Assembly: GCF_004331685.1 (NCBI RefSeq)
Contig: NZ_SJSM01000013.1
Span: forward strand, 99,282-163,281
Length of the DNA stretch: 64,000 bases
From: Pedobacter hiemivivus
GTDB lineage: Bacteria; Bacteroidota; Bacteroidia; Sphingobacteriales; Sphingobacteriaceae
Direction of reading: 5' to 3'
Position numbers and translations under genes: made by a program. The notes under the pieces are model-generated. The model made no database searches. It saw only the letters and a list, made by a program, of their open reading frames with translations, and was not told the origin of the DNA. Positions 26,519-35,363 of the stretch are shown here, piece by piece (the stretch's first letter is position 1; every line of letters starts with the position of its first letter).

Positions 26519-27265
26519 CTAATCTGGTACTCCTCTATTTGATCTTAATGTTTTCTTCTCTAAGAAAGTCAGAAAATGTTTTTTATAAGTTGTACCTAAT
26601 GGTACTTCAAGTTTATTGTTTAAAGTAATCGAGGCACCTTCTACTTTATTGATGAAATCCATAGAGATAATAAATGATCTTTGGACCCTGATAAAAGAAT
26701 TATTACCGTCTAGTTTGGCCTCTAGTTCTTTCATGGTTAAATAAGCGATGTACATCCCGGCAACCGTATGTATTTTTACGTAGTTATTCAACCCTTCAAT
26801 TGCGACAAGGTCTTTCAGGTTGATTTTTACATACTTCTGAACCTGGTCAGTTTTTATAAAAAAGAATTCTTCATCATTTGTAGGCCTTTTAAGGTTCGAT
26901 TCTGATTTAAGCAAGCGATTGATCATTAAGGCGAATTTGCTCATCGAAATGGGCTTTAGCAGGTACTCGTTAGCTTGTACACCAAAGGCATCAATAGCAT
27001 ATTTAGAATGTGCGGTCGTGAAAACCAGATATTTAGTTTTATACCTGATGGCCTGCGATAAGTCCAGTCCAGTCATACCAGGCATATCCACATCCATAAA
27101 AAGTATATCTATATTATCTTCAACGGTAATATCGATAAGTGCCTTGAGTGGATCCGTAAAATATTTAACCAGATGTAAATTAGGCATTGCCTCAATGTAG
27201 TCACCTAATAAATCAACAGCATGCTTCTCATCATCAATAATAACGCAATTTAGTTTGCCATCCAT
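26519..27265 (-). CDS. LytTR-family response regulator
   Basis: This 248-residue regulator has a receiver domain with acidic pocket D11-D12, phospho-acceptor D58 (FMDVDMPGM), a Thr in FTTAHS and Lys in LLKP, then a LytTR DNA-binding domain (about 140-240: VAIEGLNNYVKIHT ... FIRVQRSFIISMDFI). It is cotranscribed with the LytS-type kinase that follows 12 bases later. Upstream, six direct repeats spaced about two, three or five helical turns apart match the type of site this domain binds, suggesting autoregulation. Confidence 0.95.
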   Translation of the reverse strand: MDGKLNCVIIDDEKHAVDLLGDYIEAMPNLHLVKYFTDPLKALIDITVEDNIDILFMDVDMPGMTGLDLSQAIRYKTKYLVFTTAHSKYAIDAFGVQANEYLLKPISMSKFALMINRLLKSESNLKRPTNDEEFFFIKTDQVQKYVKINLKDLVAIEGLNNYVKIHTVAGMYIAYLTMKELEAKLDGNNSFIRVQRSFIISMDFINKVEGASITLNNKLEVPLGTTYKKHFLTFLEKKTLRSNRGVPD

Positions 27266-27310
27266 CGAATTTACTTTTAATTGCTATTACTTTTTCTAAA
27301 CTTATTTTAT

Positions 27311-27465
27311 ATTCACCACGGAAAAAGCATCATTCACGTAATAAGTTCTTTATTTCAATTATTTTATAAATAACGGTATTCTATTCGCGTAAAACAATAG
27401 CTATTCATTTTTCATTCACCACGTGAGCAGTATTATTCACCACGTAGGAGTGCGTGTTCGCGTAA
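27311..27465 (-). promoter_or_regulatory. Array of LytTR-type direct repeats
   Basis: Plus-strand copies are ATTCACCACG at 27311, 27414 and 27435, ATTCACGTAA at 27332, ATTCGCGTAA at 27383 and GTTCGCGTAA at 27456. Distances are 21, 51, 31, 21 and 21 bases, all near whole helical turns, so the copies face the same side of the DNA. On the minus strand TACGTGAAT fits 8 of 9 positions of the LytTR consensus [TA][AC][CA]GTTN[AG][TG]. The array begins 46 bases upstream of the LytTR gene. Confidence 0.6.
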
Positions 27466-27602
27466 TATAATTGGAGGTGATCTCATTCTTTTATACTTTT
27501 AGTTAATGTACCTATTAAAAACAAGGTTCCTGGTGCATTAATGTGCATCAGGAATTTAATAGAGTATAAAAGAATTTAGTACGTTCTCGTATATATTTAG
27601 TT

Positions 27603-27628
27603 CTAAAGGGAGTTCATCCTCCCTTTAG
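27603..27628. terminator. Perfect 10-bp hairpin
   Basis: CTAAAGGGAG and CTCCCTTTAG pair around a 6-base loop. There is no long T tract. It lies between the end of the PAP2 gene and the repeat array and may terminate or mark the boundary of the PAP2 transcript. Confidence 0.5.
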
Positions 27629-27756
27629 TTACTAAATAACTAAGTAGTTAAAAAGCGCCTGTATTATAAAATCCGCGCAATGAAATACCCCTTAACGATA
27701 TCGTTATCACCTAATGTTTCCAGATAATCTTCGTAATGCTTTTAAAGAAAGGTATT

Positions 27757-28377
27757 TTATATTTTAGCCATTGATTTCCCTAAGTACCAACATACCCAGG
27801 TAAAAATAGGGGCGGCTAAAATATCAACAGTATAATGAATATGCTGAATCAACAGCAATACTGCAATAGCCAGGGTCGCTATCATTGCGAGTAGCTTATC
27901 ATTTTTACGTTCCAGACAAAGCACTCCCAAAAATGCAGTAGCCGTATGTCCGGAGAAAAACAAATCTTTTGTAATTACATTGGAGTGGTAAAAGAAAATG
28001 GAGCAGGGGTCAGCCAAATTAATGATGCCAACAGGCGGATCAAGTGGTACCAAGGTGATGGTTATTATTCTGGCTAGACATACAAAAATAAATGTCCATA
28101 ATGCGGTGAGACACATGATTGTATTTCTAGACATTCGATACAATATTAATCCAATCATTACATACAAAACCAAAAATATCAGTATCGAAACGTCTTTTGC
28201 AGGGATGTAAGCAAGCAACCGGTCATTTAATACAATTCCTTCTCTGGCTTCCATGTGAGAGAAAAAATGAGGTATAAAAATTAAAATGGCTACAAGAAGT
28301 ATCATTCCAAGAATGAATTTAATTCTAAATGCCTGGTAATCCCAGGCTATTTGCCACGTAAACTGTTTAGACTGCAT
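27757..28377 (-). CDS. PAP2_C / sphingomyelin-synthase-like membrane enzyme
   Basis: This 206-residue protein has about six membrane helices and a sphingomyelin-synthase-type triad: H144 in FSGHTATAF and H181-x3-D185 in HYTVD. RIITITLVPLDPP (103-115) resembles the R-x2-T-x3-T-x-LP-x-P motif of that family. These enzymes move a phospho-head group onto ceramide; Bacteroidota make sphingolipids, so a role in ceramide-phosphoethanolamine or related lipid synthesis is plausible. A plain lipid phosphatase is the alternative. A perfect 24-bp palindrome lies 57 bases upstream. Confidence 0.8.
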   Translation of the reverse strand: MQSKQFTWQIAWDYQAFRIKFILGMILLVAILIFIPHFFSHMEAREGIVLNDRLLAYIPAKDVSILIFLVLYVMIGLILYRMSRNTIMCLTALWTFIFVCLARIITITLVPLDPPVGIINLADPCSIFFYHSNVITKDLFFSGHTATAFLGVLCLERKNDKLLAMIATLAIAVLLLIQHIHYTVDILAAPIFTWVCWYLGKSMAKI

Positions 28378-28433
28378 TAAATTGGTTAGTATTTAGTTTG
28401 GTAAAAATATACAAATAAAGCGATTTTAATAGA

Positions 28434-28457
28434 AAAGTTGCAAGTACTTGCAACTTT
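28434..28457. promoter_or_regulatory. Perfect 24-bp palindromic operator candidate
   Basis: The half-site AAAGTTGCAAGT is followed without spacer by its exact reverse complement ACTTGCAACTTT. It is 57 bases upstream of the PAP2 gene start and 231 bases before the sigma gene. A perfect palindrome of this length is unlikely by chance and has no T tract, so a repressor site is more likely than a terminator. Confidence 0.6.
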
Positions 28458-28630
28458 ATTCATATCCTAATAAAATTTCTATTTTAATAAAATCTGAGAG
28501 AGAAGCTTTTATTTTGTTTAATTTATTTAAATTTTATTGCAAAATATTATAAATTAGGTCAACCAAATAAACCAAAACACCACCAATATTCCTTAACAAA
28601 AACTTAATACCGGGCAAACACTTGATTATC

Positions 28631-28638
28631 TAGTTTTG
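28631..28638 (+). promoter_or_regulatory. Bacteroidota -7 element for the ECF sigma gene
   Basis: TAGTTTTG matches TAnnTTTG and lies 50 bases before the sigma factor start. The -33 element is not clear. Confidence 0.35.
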
Positions 28639-28687
28639 CCGAAAACAAACGAACAAATTCCAGATTCTACTATTAATTTTCATTTGA

Positions 28688-29269
28688 ATGAACATTACTA
28701 CTCCTGAGGTGATTAACGGACAACCTGAGTCTTTTACTGCGATTTTCAATACCTATTGGAAAAAGTTGTATGTCATAGCTTATAGAAGGCTAGGGGACGA
28801 AGAGCTTGCTAAGGATATCGTTCAGGATGTATTTGTTTATTTTTGGAAGGAAAGGCAAAATATTATTATCAACGAATCACTTGAAGCTTATTTGAGGAGG
28901 TCGGTCCAATATCAGATCATCGCACATTTTAGGAAGCATACCATACATTCTAAAGCACTAAGTTTCCTTTTAGAAAAGATGAATGAAGTAGAAGTAAACA
29001 TTCGCGACATACTAACAGAGCAAGATTTTGCAAATACAGTAAATTCAGAGGTTAAAGAAATGCCGGATACGATGCAAGAGATTTTTAAGCTCCGTTTTAA
29101 AGATCAATCCATAAAAGAGATTTCAGAGCAATTGGGTCTTGCGGAAAAGACCGTAAGGAATAACATTTCAATGGGTTTAGTACGTATTCGCAAGGCAATA
29201 TCAAGAGACTTCCCTGAGGATTTCTCAGCCATTTGTCTGGCTCTTTATATCTTGTTAGGCACTAAATAA
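28688..29269 (+). CDS. ECF RNA polymerase sigma factor (FecI-like)
   Basis: This 193-residue sigma-70 family protein has region 2 at about 15-85 (FNTYWKKLYVIAYRRLGDEELAKDIVQDVFVYFW) and region 4 at about 120-175 (LRFKDQSIKEISEQLGLAEKTVRNNI). It is followed by a FecR gene and a SusC gene with an STN domain, the usual chain for regulating a SusCD operon: receptor occupancy is passed through FecR to free the sigma factor. It should transcribe the SusC gene at 30413 and genes beyond. Confidence 0.95.
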   Translation: MNITTPEVINGQPESFTAIFNTYWKKLYVIAYRRLGDEELAKDIVQDVFVYFWKERQNIIINESLEAYLRRSVQYQIIAHFRKHTIHSKALSFLLEKMNEVEVNIRDILTEQDFANTVNSEVKEMPDTMQEIFKLRFKDQSIKEISEQLGLAEKTVRNNISMGLVRIRKAISRDFPEDFSAICLALYILLGTK

Positions 29270-29380
29270 ATTCGGGATATATACAATTGCAAAATAAATT
29301 CACATTTCTTCGGGAAGAATCAGGACTTAGTTCTACTATATATTTAAACGCGGATAAAACAGCGGATAAACATATAGAAA

Positions 29381-30349
29381 ATGAACGCAGGTCAACTCAA
29401 AAAATTACTTACTGCCTTTTTAAAAAACAGACTCAATAAAACAGATCGTAATCTGCTCCAGAATTGGTACAATTCATTTGGTGAGTCGGAAAAAGGAGTG
29501 CCGGGTATAAACAATCCAATTGAGGAAAATCTTTTAAAGCAGGATATATTGAACCGGATACAGGTTCAATTGAACCAATCTGATCAGCCTATTTACAAAT
29601 TAACATGGCTCAGAAACATTGCTGCATCAATTGTATTGGTTACGGCTGTAGGGTTTGCCAGTTGGTTTTTTGTGTTTAAATCAAAAAACATTGAAAAAGC
29701 TGAAACTGGCTTTCAGATCATTGCTACTACTTCAGGGCAATTAAAGAAAGTAATCTTGCCGGATAATTCGATTGTTCATCTAAATGCGAATTCAAGAATC
29801 AGAATCCCACATCATTTCTCTAGAAAAGACAGGCAGTTTTACCTGGAGGAAGGGGAAGCATTTTTCCAGATAGCTAAAGATAAAACCAAGCCATTTATTA
29901 TTCACAGTCAACAACTAGTAGTAAAAGTACTCGGAACATCCTTTAATATTCGTTCGTACAAGCAACTGGCTGATATAAAAGTCGCCGTAACTACTGGAAA
30001 AGTGAGTGTTAGCGAGCAGGGAAAGGTTTACGGCGTATTAATTCCGGGCCAACAGATTACTTATCATAAGGCTAAAAAGGTCATACAGTTAACTAAAGTA
30101 ACTCCCGCCGATAACGATGCCTGGGTTAATGGCAAGGTTTACCTTGAAAAAGCTGGATTTGAAGAGCTGGCATTGGCCATGCACAACATTTATGGGGTAA
30201 CCTTAAAGAGTGAAATTGCTGGCAACCGCAGCTATCAATACAATTTAACGATACGCTCGGATCGCTCATTAGAGGAAACAATGAAGCTGATCTGCGCAAT
30301 TCATGGTCATAATTTTAAAAAGAGAGGATATGAAATATTGATACAATAA
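29381..30349 (+). CDS. FecR-family anti-sigma/signal transducer
   Basis: This 322-residue inner-membrane protein has an N-terminal cytoplasmic helix region that binds the sigma factor, one membrane helix at about residues 80-99, a periplasmic FecR domain (about 112-210: TTSGQLKKVILPDNSIVHLNANS ... VLGTSFNIRSYK) and a C-terminal DUF4974/STN-like part. It relays the state of the downstream SusC receptor to the ECF sigma factor. The gap to the SusC start is 63 bases. Confidence 0.95.
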   Translation: MNAGQLKKLLTAFLKNRLNKTDRNLLQNWYNSFGESEKGVPGINNPIEENLLKQDILNRIQVQLNQSDQPIYKLTWLRNIAASIVLVTAVGFASWFFVFKSKNIEKAETGFQIIATTSGQLKKVILPDNSIVHLNANSRIRIPHHFSRKDRQFYLEEGEAFFQIAKDKTKPFIIHSQQLVVKVLGTSFNIRSYKQLADIKVAVTTGKVSVSEQGKVYGVLIPGQQITYHKAKKVIQLTKVTPADNDAWVNGKVYLEKAGFEELALAMHNIYGVTLKSEIAGNRSYQYNLTIRSDRSLEETMKLICAIHGHNFKKRGYEILIQ

Positions 30350-30412
30350 TGTTCGGCGAGTGCAATGCACATAAAAATTAATCATAATAAGCTAAAAACC
30401 AAAATAACACAT

Positions 30413-33400
30413 ATGAAACAAAACTTACTGCAAATGCAGAAAGCTATGCGTATTACCCTATTGATATTCGCTCTTGTATTTTCTGTTACGCAGTTTTTGT
30501 GGGCAGCAGTCAGCAGAGCACAGGCGCTTGAACAGCGACTTACTATTTCCTTTGATAAAGGAAACCTCTATCAAGCCATTAAGAAGCTGGAAAAGACAGG
30601 GAAGATAGAATTTGCATTTGATAATGCTGTATTGAATATGGAAAAGCTCAATACAAACAATTTGACATTTAAACAGACACGTTTAGCTGATATCCTTGAA
30701 AAGCTCTTTACGGGTACTGGTATAGGCTATAAAGAAGAGCGCAGTGCAAGTATAAGGCTTTTTAAAAAGCTAAAACCTGGTAAAATCAGGGGAAAAATCA
30801 CAGATGATAAAGGAGGTAATCTACCTGGTGTGGGTATAAAGGTTGTAGAGTTAAACAAAAGTTTTACCACAGATTCTGCGGGTAACTTCTCTATCAGCAT
30901 CCCTGCCGGGAGGTATACCCTTGAGGTCACCTATGTTTCCTATAAAACCCAGCGTTTTACAAATGTAGAGGTTAGAGAAAATACTACTGCTACTTTAAAC
31001 ATAGTTATGCTGGAACAAGCTGGTAATCTGGACGAAGTAGTGGTGATTGGATACGGAAGTGTTAAAAAAAGTGACCTTACTGGCGCTGTCACTGTGGTAA
31101 AGATGAAAGACATTGAGAATATTCCTGTAGTGCGTGTAGATCAAATGTTGCAGGGAAGAATTGCCGGAGCGGAAATAATGAGTACGAGTGGGGAACCTGG
31201 TGCTGGTACATCTATACGTATCCGTGGCACGCGCTCTATTTCGGCAACCAATGAGCCGCTTTATGTAGTCGATGGCGTATTGGATGCCATAAATAGTCTG
31301 AATGACCTGAATCCGAGCGACATTGAATCTATACAGGTACTTAAAGATGCCTCATCAACGGCGATCTACGGTTCAAGGGGAAGTAATGGTGTAATATTGA
31401 TCACTACAAAAACGGGCGGCACCAATGGCAAAACCAATTTCACTTTCCGTTCGGACATCGGACAATCTGTTTTGCCACGTTTTCTTGATGTAATGAACGC
31501 AGAGGAATTTGCGGAACTTCAAAATGATCGCTTTTATTTTGCCAGTACGGCTAATCAAACTAAGCCTTTAGAAGAATATCCGTATAAAAACCCTATTGCT
31601 TTAGGGGAGGGGACAAACTGGACCAAGGAAATTACTCGTACCGCACCCTATCAAAATCATACATTATCGGTGTCTGGAGGTGATAAATCTACCAATTACT
31701 ACTTCTCTGCCAATTATAACAATACGGAAGGAATTATACTCAGTAGCGGAATGAAGCGTATTCAATCCCGATTAAACCTGGATAAAACCTTTAATAAGTA
31801 TGTGAAATCAGGTGTAAGATTAAATTATTCTTATATCAACCAGGATGTGAATAAGGTTGATGTTGGTACAAGTACGCTTTGGTATCGCTCAACTGTATTT
31901 TTAGCACCAACAATTGCACCTTATAAACCAGATGGCAGTTTAAACGACTTTAATACCCAATGGTATAACGGTACTTTATTTGACTCTCCATTGGCCAATT
32001 CCTTATTGCAGAAAAAGGATCAGACAAAGAAGACCCTTTCATCTATGCTTTATGTTGAAGTGAGTCCCCTTAAATCTTTAAAGATTAAAAGTTCGGTATC
32101 ATTTTACGATTACAATAGGTTTGATGATACTTTTTACCCTTCTACGCTACCGAGCAGAATGAGTAAAAATACAGGTGCCTATGCCTATAAAAGAGCGTTT
32201 AGGGACAATAATATTTTGAATGAAAATACCATTAGCTATAAGAAGGTATGGAATAAACGACACAATCTGGATGCTGTTTATGGAATTACCTTTCAAACCT
32301 TCTGGACAACTGATCTTTTTGCTAGTGGAGATGGCTATTTTATAGATGATATTGAGACAAATGACCTTACAGCGATTCCCTCTAAAGAAACTCTAAATGC
32401 AGGATCAAGTCTGGAGCGTCAAAATAAAATCTCAAATCTGGCCAGGGTAAACTATAATTACAATGGTAAGTATTATCTTACTGTTACGGCTAGGGCAGAT
32501 GCCGCTTCAAATTTTGCTGCAGATCATAAATGGGGTTATTTTCCTTCTGCGGCATTAAAATGGAATGTGCTTAAAGAAGATTTCATGAAACCGGTTAAAG
32601 GAATTAGTGAATTGGCGATTCGCTTAAGTGCTGGTGTTTCGGGTAATGATGCGATTTCAAAATATCAGTCTTTATCTCGTTTGTCATCAACTTCTACTGG
32701 ATATATTTTTAGTGGAGCTACACCTGTGGCTTATTTTCCCGCGAGAATATCAAACGAAGGCTTGACCTGGGAAAAAACCACTTCTTATAACTTAGGTCTT
32801 GATCTGGCTATTTTAAAGAATCGATTGGGCTTTACATTTGACGCCTATAGCAGTACAACAAGAGATTTATTACTTACTGTGCAATTACCTAGCCATGTGG
32901 GTTATACCAGCAGGTTAACCAATATTGGTAAAACATCCAACAAAGGCATTGAATTGGCTATAGATTCTAAAAACATTAGTGGTAGAAATTTCAGCTGGTC
33001 TACTACATTGACACTTGCCCATAATAAGCAGATGGTAGAAGATATTGGTGGTTTAGATAGAATTTCTGCTTATAACAATAGTTATGGTGCACAATATATG
33101 ATGTACGGTTATGTACAAGGTAGGCCATTGAATGCGCTTTGGGGGATGCAGTACGCTGGGGTCTGGAAATCTCAGGAAGAGATTGCTCAAAATTTAACAG
33201 ATAAAAAATATGCCTCGGCTGCACCTAATTTTTATCAGGCGGGTCGGCAGCGCTACATTGATCAAAATAATGACGGAATACTAGATAACAGTGACCTAGT
33301 GTATCTTGGTGATGCAGATCCAAAACTATATGGTGGTATCCAAAACACTTTTAGCTATCGTGGATTTAATTTGAGCTTTTTCTTAAATTATTCCATAGGG

Positions 33401-33811
33401 GGTAAAATTTATAACCCTGTTGAACTCTTTATGGGTACAGGAACTTATCTGTCAAATCAGTTTAGGTATATGGTTAATGCCTGGCATCCGGTGCGTAACC
33501 CCAGCTCTGATTACCCAAGGGCAGATTCTAAAGACGATATTCCTAATGATAGGTTTGTACACAGCGCAAGCTTTTTAAGGCTTAAAAATGCATCAATAAG
33601 CTATTCATTTAACCTGGTTAAACCGACAAACAATCTACTAAAGTCACTTACACTTACAGCAAGTGGAAATAACATTTATTTATGGAAATATTATAATGGT
33701 TATGATCCTGAAGTATCTACTGAAAGTGAAGGTTCAACCATTAGAAGAATGGATAACGGCGCTTATCCCAACAGTAGGACCGTAACATTCAGTGCCGAAC
33801 TTAAATTCTAA
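30413..33811 (+). CDS. SusC-family TonB-dependent receptor with STN signalling domain
   Basis: This 1132-residue outer-membrane receptor is complete. The start is placed at the ATG before KQNLLQMQKAMRITLL; an in-frame ATG at 30365 would add 16 hydrophilic residues. After the signal peptide come an STN domain (about residues 45-115, LTISFDKGNLYQAIKKLEKTG), a carboxypeptidase-regulatory-like domain (GKIRGKITDDKGGNLPGVGI), a plug (LDEVVVIGYGSVKKSDLTGA ... IRIRGTRSI ... PLYVVDGV) and the barrel. The STN domain contacts FecR, so import and transcription are coupled. The SusD gene follows after 21 bases. Confidence 0.96.
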   Translation: MKQNLLQMQKAMRITLLIFALVFSVTQFLWAAVSRAQALEQRLTISFDKGNLYQAIKKLEKTGKIEFAFDNAVLNMEKLNTNNLTFKQTRLADILEKLFTGTGIGYKEERSASIRLFKKLKPGKIRGKITDDKGGNLPGVGIKVVELNKSFTTDSAGNFSISIPAGRYTLEVTYVSYKTQRFTNVEVRENTTATLNIVMLEQAGNLDEVVVIGYGSVKKSDLTGAVTVVKMKDIENIPVVRVDQMLQGRIAGAEIMSTSGEPGAGTSIRIRGTRSISATNEPLYVVDGVLDAINSLNDLNPSDIESIQVLKDASSTAIYGSRGSNGVILITTKTGGTNGKTNFTFRSDIGQSVLPRFLDVMNAEEFAELQNDRFYFASTANQTKPLEEYPYKNPIALGEGTNWTKEITRTAPYQNHTLSVSGGDKSTNYYFSANYNNTEGIILSSGMKRIQSRLNLDKTFNKYVKSGVRLNYSYINQDVNKVDVGTSTLWYRSTVFLAPTIAPYKPDGSLNDFNTQWYNGTLFDSPLANSLLQKKDQTKKTLSSMLYVEVSPLKSLKIKSSVSFYDYNRFDDTFYPSTLPSRMSKNTGAYAYKRAFRDNNILNENTISYKKVWNKRHNLDAVYGITFQTFWTTDLFASGDGYFIDDIETNDLTAIPSKETLNAGSSLERQNKISNLARVNYNYNGKYYLTVTARADAASNFAADHKWGYFPSAALKWNVLKEDFMKPVKGISELAIRLSAGVSGNDAISKYQSLSRLSSTSTGYIFSGATPVAYFPARISNEGLTWEKTTSYNLGLDLAILKNRLGFTFDAYSSTTRDLLLTVQLPSHVGYTSRLTNIGKTSNKGIELAIDSKNISGRNFSWSTTLTLAHNKQMVEDIGGLDRISAYNNSYGAQYMMYGYVQGRPLNALWGMQYAGVWKSQEEIAQNLTDKKYASAAPNFYQAGRQRYIDQNNDGILDNSDLVYLGDADPKLYGGIQNTFSYRGFNLSFFLNYSIGGKIYNPVELFMGTGTYLSNQFRYMVNAWHPVRNPSSDYPRADSKDDIPNDRFVHSASFLRLKNASISYSFNLVKPTNNLLKSLTLTASGNNIYLWKYYNGYDPEVSTESEGSTIRRMDNGAYPNSRTVTFSAELKF

Positions 33812-33832
33812 TACTCAAGATTAAAATATAAA

Positions 33833-35347
33833 GTGATGAAGAAAAAACTCAGCACCATATTGCTGGCATTAACAACATTTAGCTTATTGGTCGGTGCTTG
33901 TAAAAATGCACTTTTAGAAGACCCAAATAGTTTTGTTACTCCAGGACAGTTTTTCAATAATGAAAACCAATGTATTGCAGCGTTAAATGGCTGTTACATT
34001 CCTTTAACCAGTATTTTTAATTCAGGATTGATGCTGACCAATGAAGCTACAACGGATTTGGCTTATCTCAACTCTTCCTATATTGATACAAAGTTTGAAA
34101 TTTCGCCGGCCAACCCTGGTATGGGGCAAAGCTTATGGACCCAGTCGTATAAAGGAATAATGTTTTGTAATGCTGCTATTGAAGGCATTGAAAAATCCCC
34201 GGTTGATGAAGTGCGGAAGAAAGCATTGGTTGCGGAGGGTGTTACCCTGCGGGCCATGTATTACTACGTACTCACCAGTACATTTGGAGATGTTCCTTTC
34301 TATACAGAAAATGTATCTACATTGGAAATACTACAAAAAGTTACCCGTTTGGGCAGAACCAGTGCTGTACAGATCAGGAAGACATTAGTTGAGGAGTTGC
34401 AGGGGTATGCCGCTGCTTTACCTGCTAAAAGGACATCAGATGTAATAGACAACAGAGTGTCTGGTTCGGTAGCTTACCTGCTTATCGCCAAAATGGCAAT
34501 GTGGAACAAGGACTACCCAACGGCATTAACCGCATTAAAGGAGATTCAAAAAGTTTATGGTCAGCTGATTCAGTACCCTTATATCGATACTTATTTTAGA
34601 AACAAGAATACACCTGAATCCATATTTGAGGTTCAATTTACATGGTCAGCAGCAGGTCTTAAAAAGACAAGTAGTGTAGCTTGTTATTTCACGCCTGCAA
34701 AGAGTGGTTCAACAGATACTTACGATGGAATATCCATCCCTGAACTGGGCACTAAAGCGAACCCTTTTGCCTCTATTACTCCTTCAGCCTATTTTATGTC
34801 GCTGTATGAACTGGATGATCCACGCCGTAATATTATTTTGGGCTACACTTATGAGGATAAATGGTTTAAAAGACCCCAAAGTGCGAATGGAACGGGGAAG
34901 CCTTGGATGGGCGCAAAATTTTGGTGTCCCGGAATGGATAACGTGGCTGATGGGAATAATCAAAAAGTATTCAGATATGCAGACGCACTGCTTCTTATGG
35001 CCGAATGCGCTAATGAAACCGAAGACTTTTCACTTGCTTTAGCCAGCATTAATGAAGTAAAAGGTAGGGCTTCGGTTGATTATAAGTTGACTACGCACCC
35101 AGGTAAGGCTGAGTTTTTTGAGGAAATTAAAAAAGAAAGAGCCAGAGAGCTCATGGGCGAGTATACGAGAAAATGGGATCTGGTACGTTGGGGGATTTTC
35201 TATGATGCAGTTAAGGCTACAACAGCTACTGAATTTGTCGACATCAACAATAACCTGAGAAGATACCATGAATACTATCCAATTTCAGATAGTGAAGTGA
35301 TGCGGTCATCTGGCAATTTATCTAATCCAGCCTATACAGGTCAATAA
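33833..35347 (+). CDS. SusD/RagB-family nutrient-binding lipoprotein
   Basis: This 504-residue lipoprotein has a lipobox ending at Cys23 (LVGAC), the classical SusD N-terminal region (LLEDPNSFVTPGQFFNNENQC) and C-terminal RagB/SusD region (ADALLLMAECANE ... INEVKGRA ... ERARELMGE ... WDLVRWG). It is the surface partner of the SusC upstream. Its next neighbours are a secreted EEP-fold enzyme and a DUF5689 lipoprotein, not glycosidases, so the ligand may not be a plain polysaccharide. Confidence 0.95.
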   Translation: MMKKKLSTILLALTTFSLLVGACKNALLEDPNSFVTPGQFFNNENQCIAALNGCYIPLTSIFNSGLMLTNEATTDLAYLNSSYIDTKFEISPANPGMGQSLWTQSYKGIMFCNAAIEGIEKSPVDEVRKKALVAEGVTLRAMYYYVLTSTFGDVPFYTENVSTLEILQKVTRLGRTSAVQIRKTLVEELQGYAAALPAKRTSDVIDNRVSGSVAYLLIAKMAMWNKDYPTALTALKEIQKVYGQLIQYPYIDTYFRNKNTPESIFEVQFTWSAAGLKKTSSVACYFTPAKSGSTDTYDGISIPELGTKANPFASITPSAYFMSLYELDDPRRNIILGYTYEDKWFKRPQSANGTGKPWMGAKFWCPGMDNVADGNNQKVFRYADALLLMAECANETEDFSLALASINEVKGRASVDYKLTTHPGKAEFFEEIKKERARELMGEYTRKWDLVRWGIFYDAVKATTATEFVDINNNLRRYHEYYPISDSEVMRSSGNLSNPAYTGQ

Positions 35348-35363
35348 AAATAAAACTCATAAA

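Larger units (their letters stand above)
27266..27756. other. Non-coding region upstream of the LytTR operon
   Basis: This 491-base interval holds six direct repeats (27311-27465) and a perfect 10-bp hairpin (27603-27628) but no gene that I can support. The part from 27470 to 27600 shows nothing clear. Confidence 0.6.
28378..28687. other. Divergent region with 24-bp palindrome
   Basis: This 310-base interval separates the PAP2 gene from the ECF sigma gene. It carries a palindrome at 28434-28457 and a -7-like element at 28631-28638. The remaining AT-rich sequence shows nothing I can support. Confidence 0.5.

Noticed and set aside
27311..27465. Repeats considered as a CRISPR array
   Set aside because: Repeat units are only about 10 bp and spacing is 11-41 bases; no cas genes. 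A regulatory array fits better.
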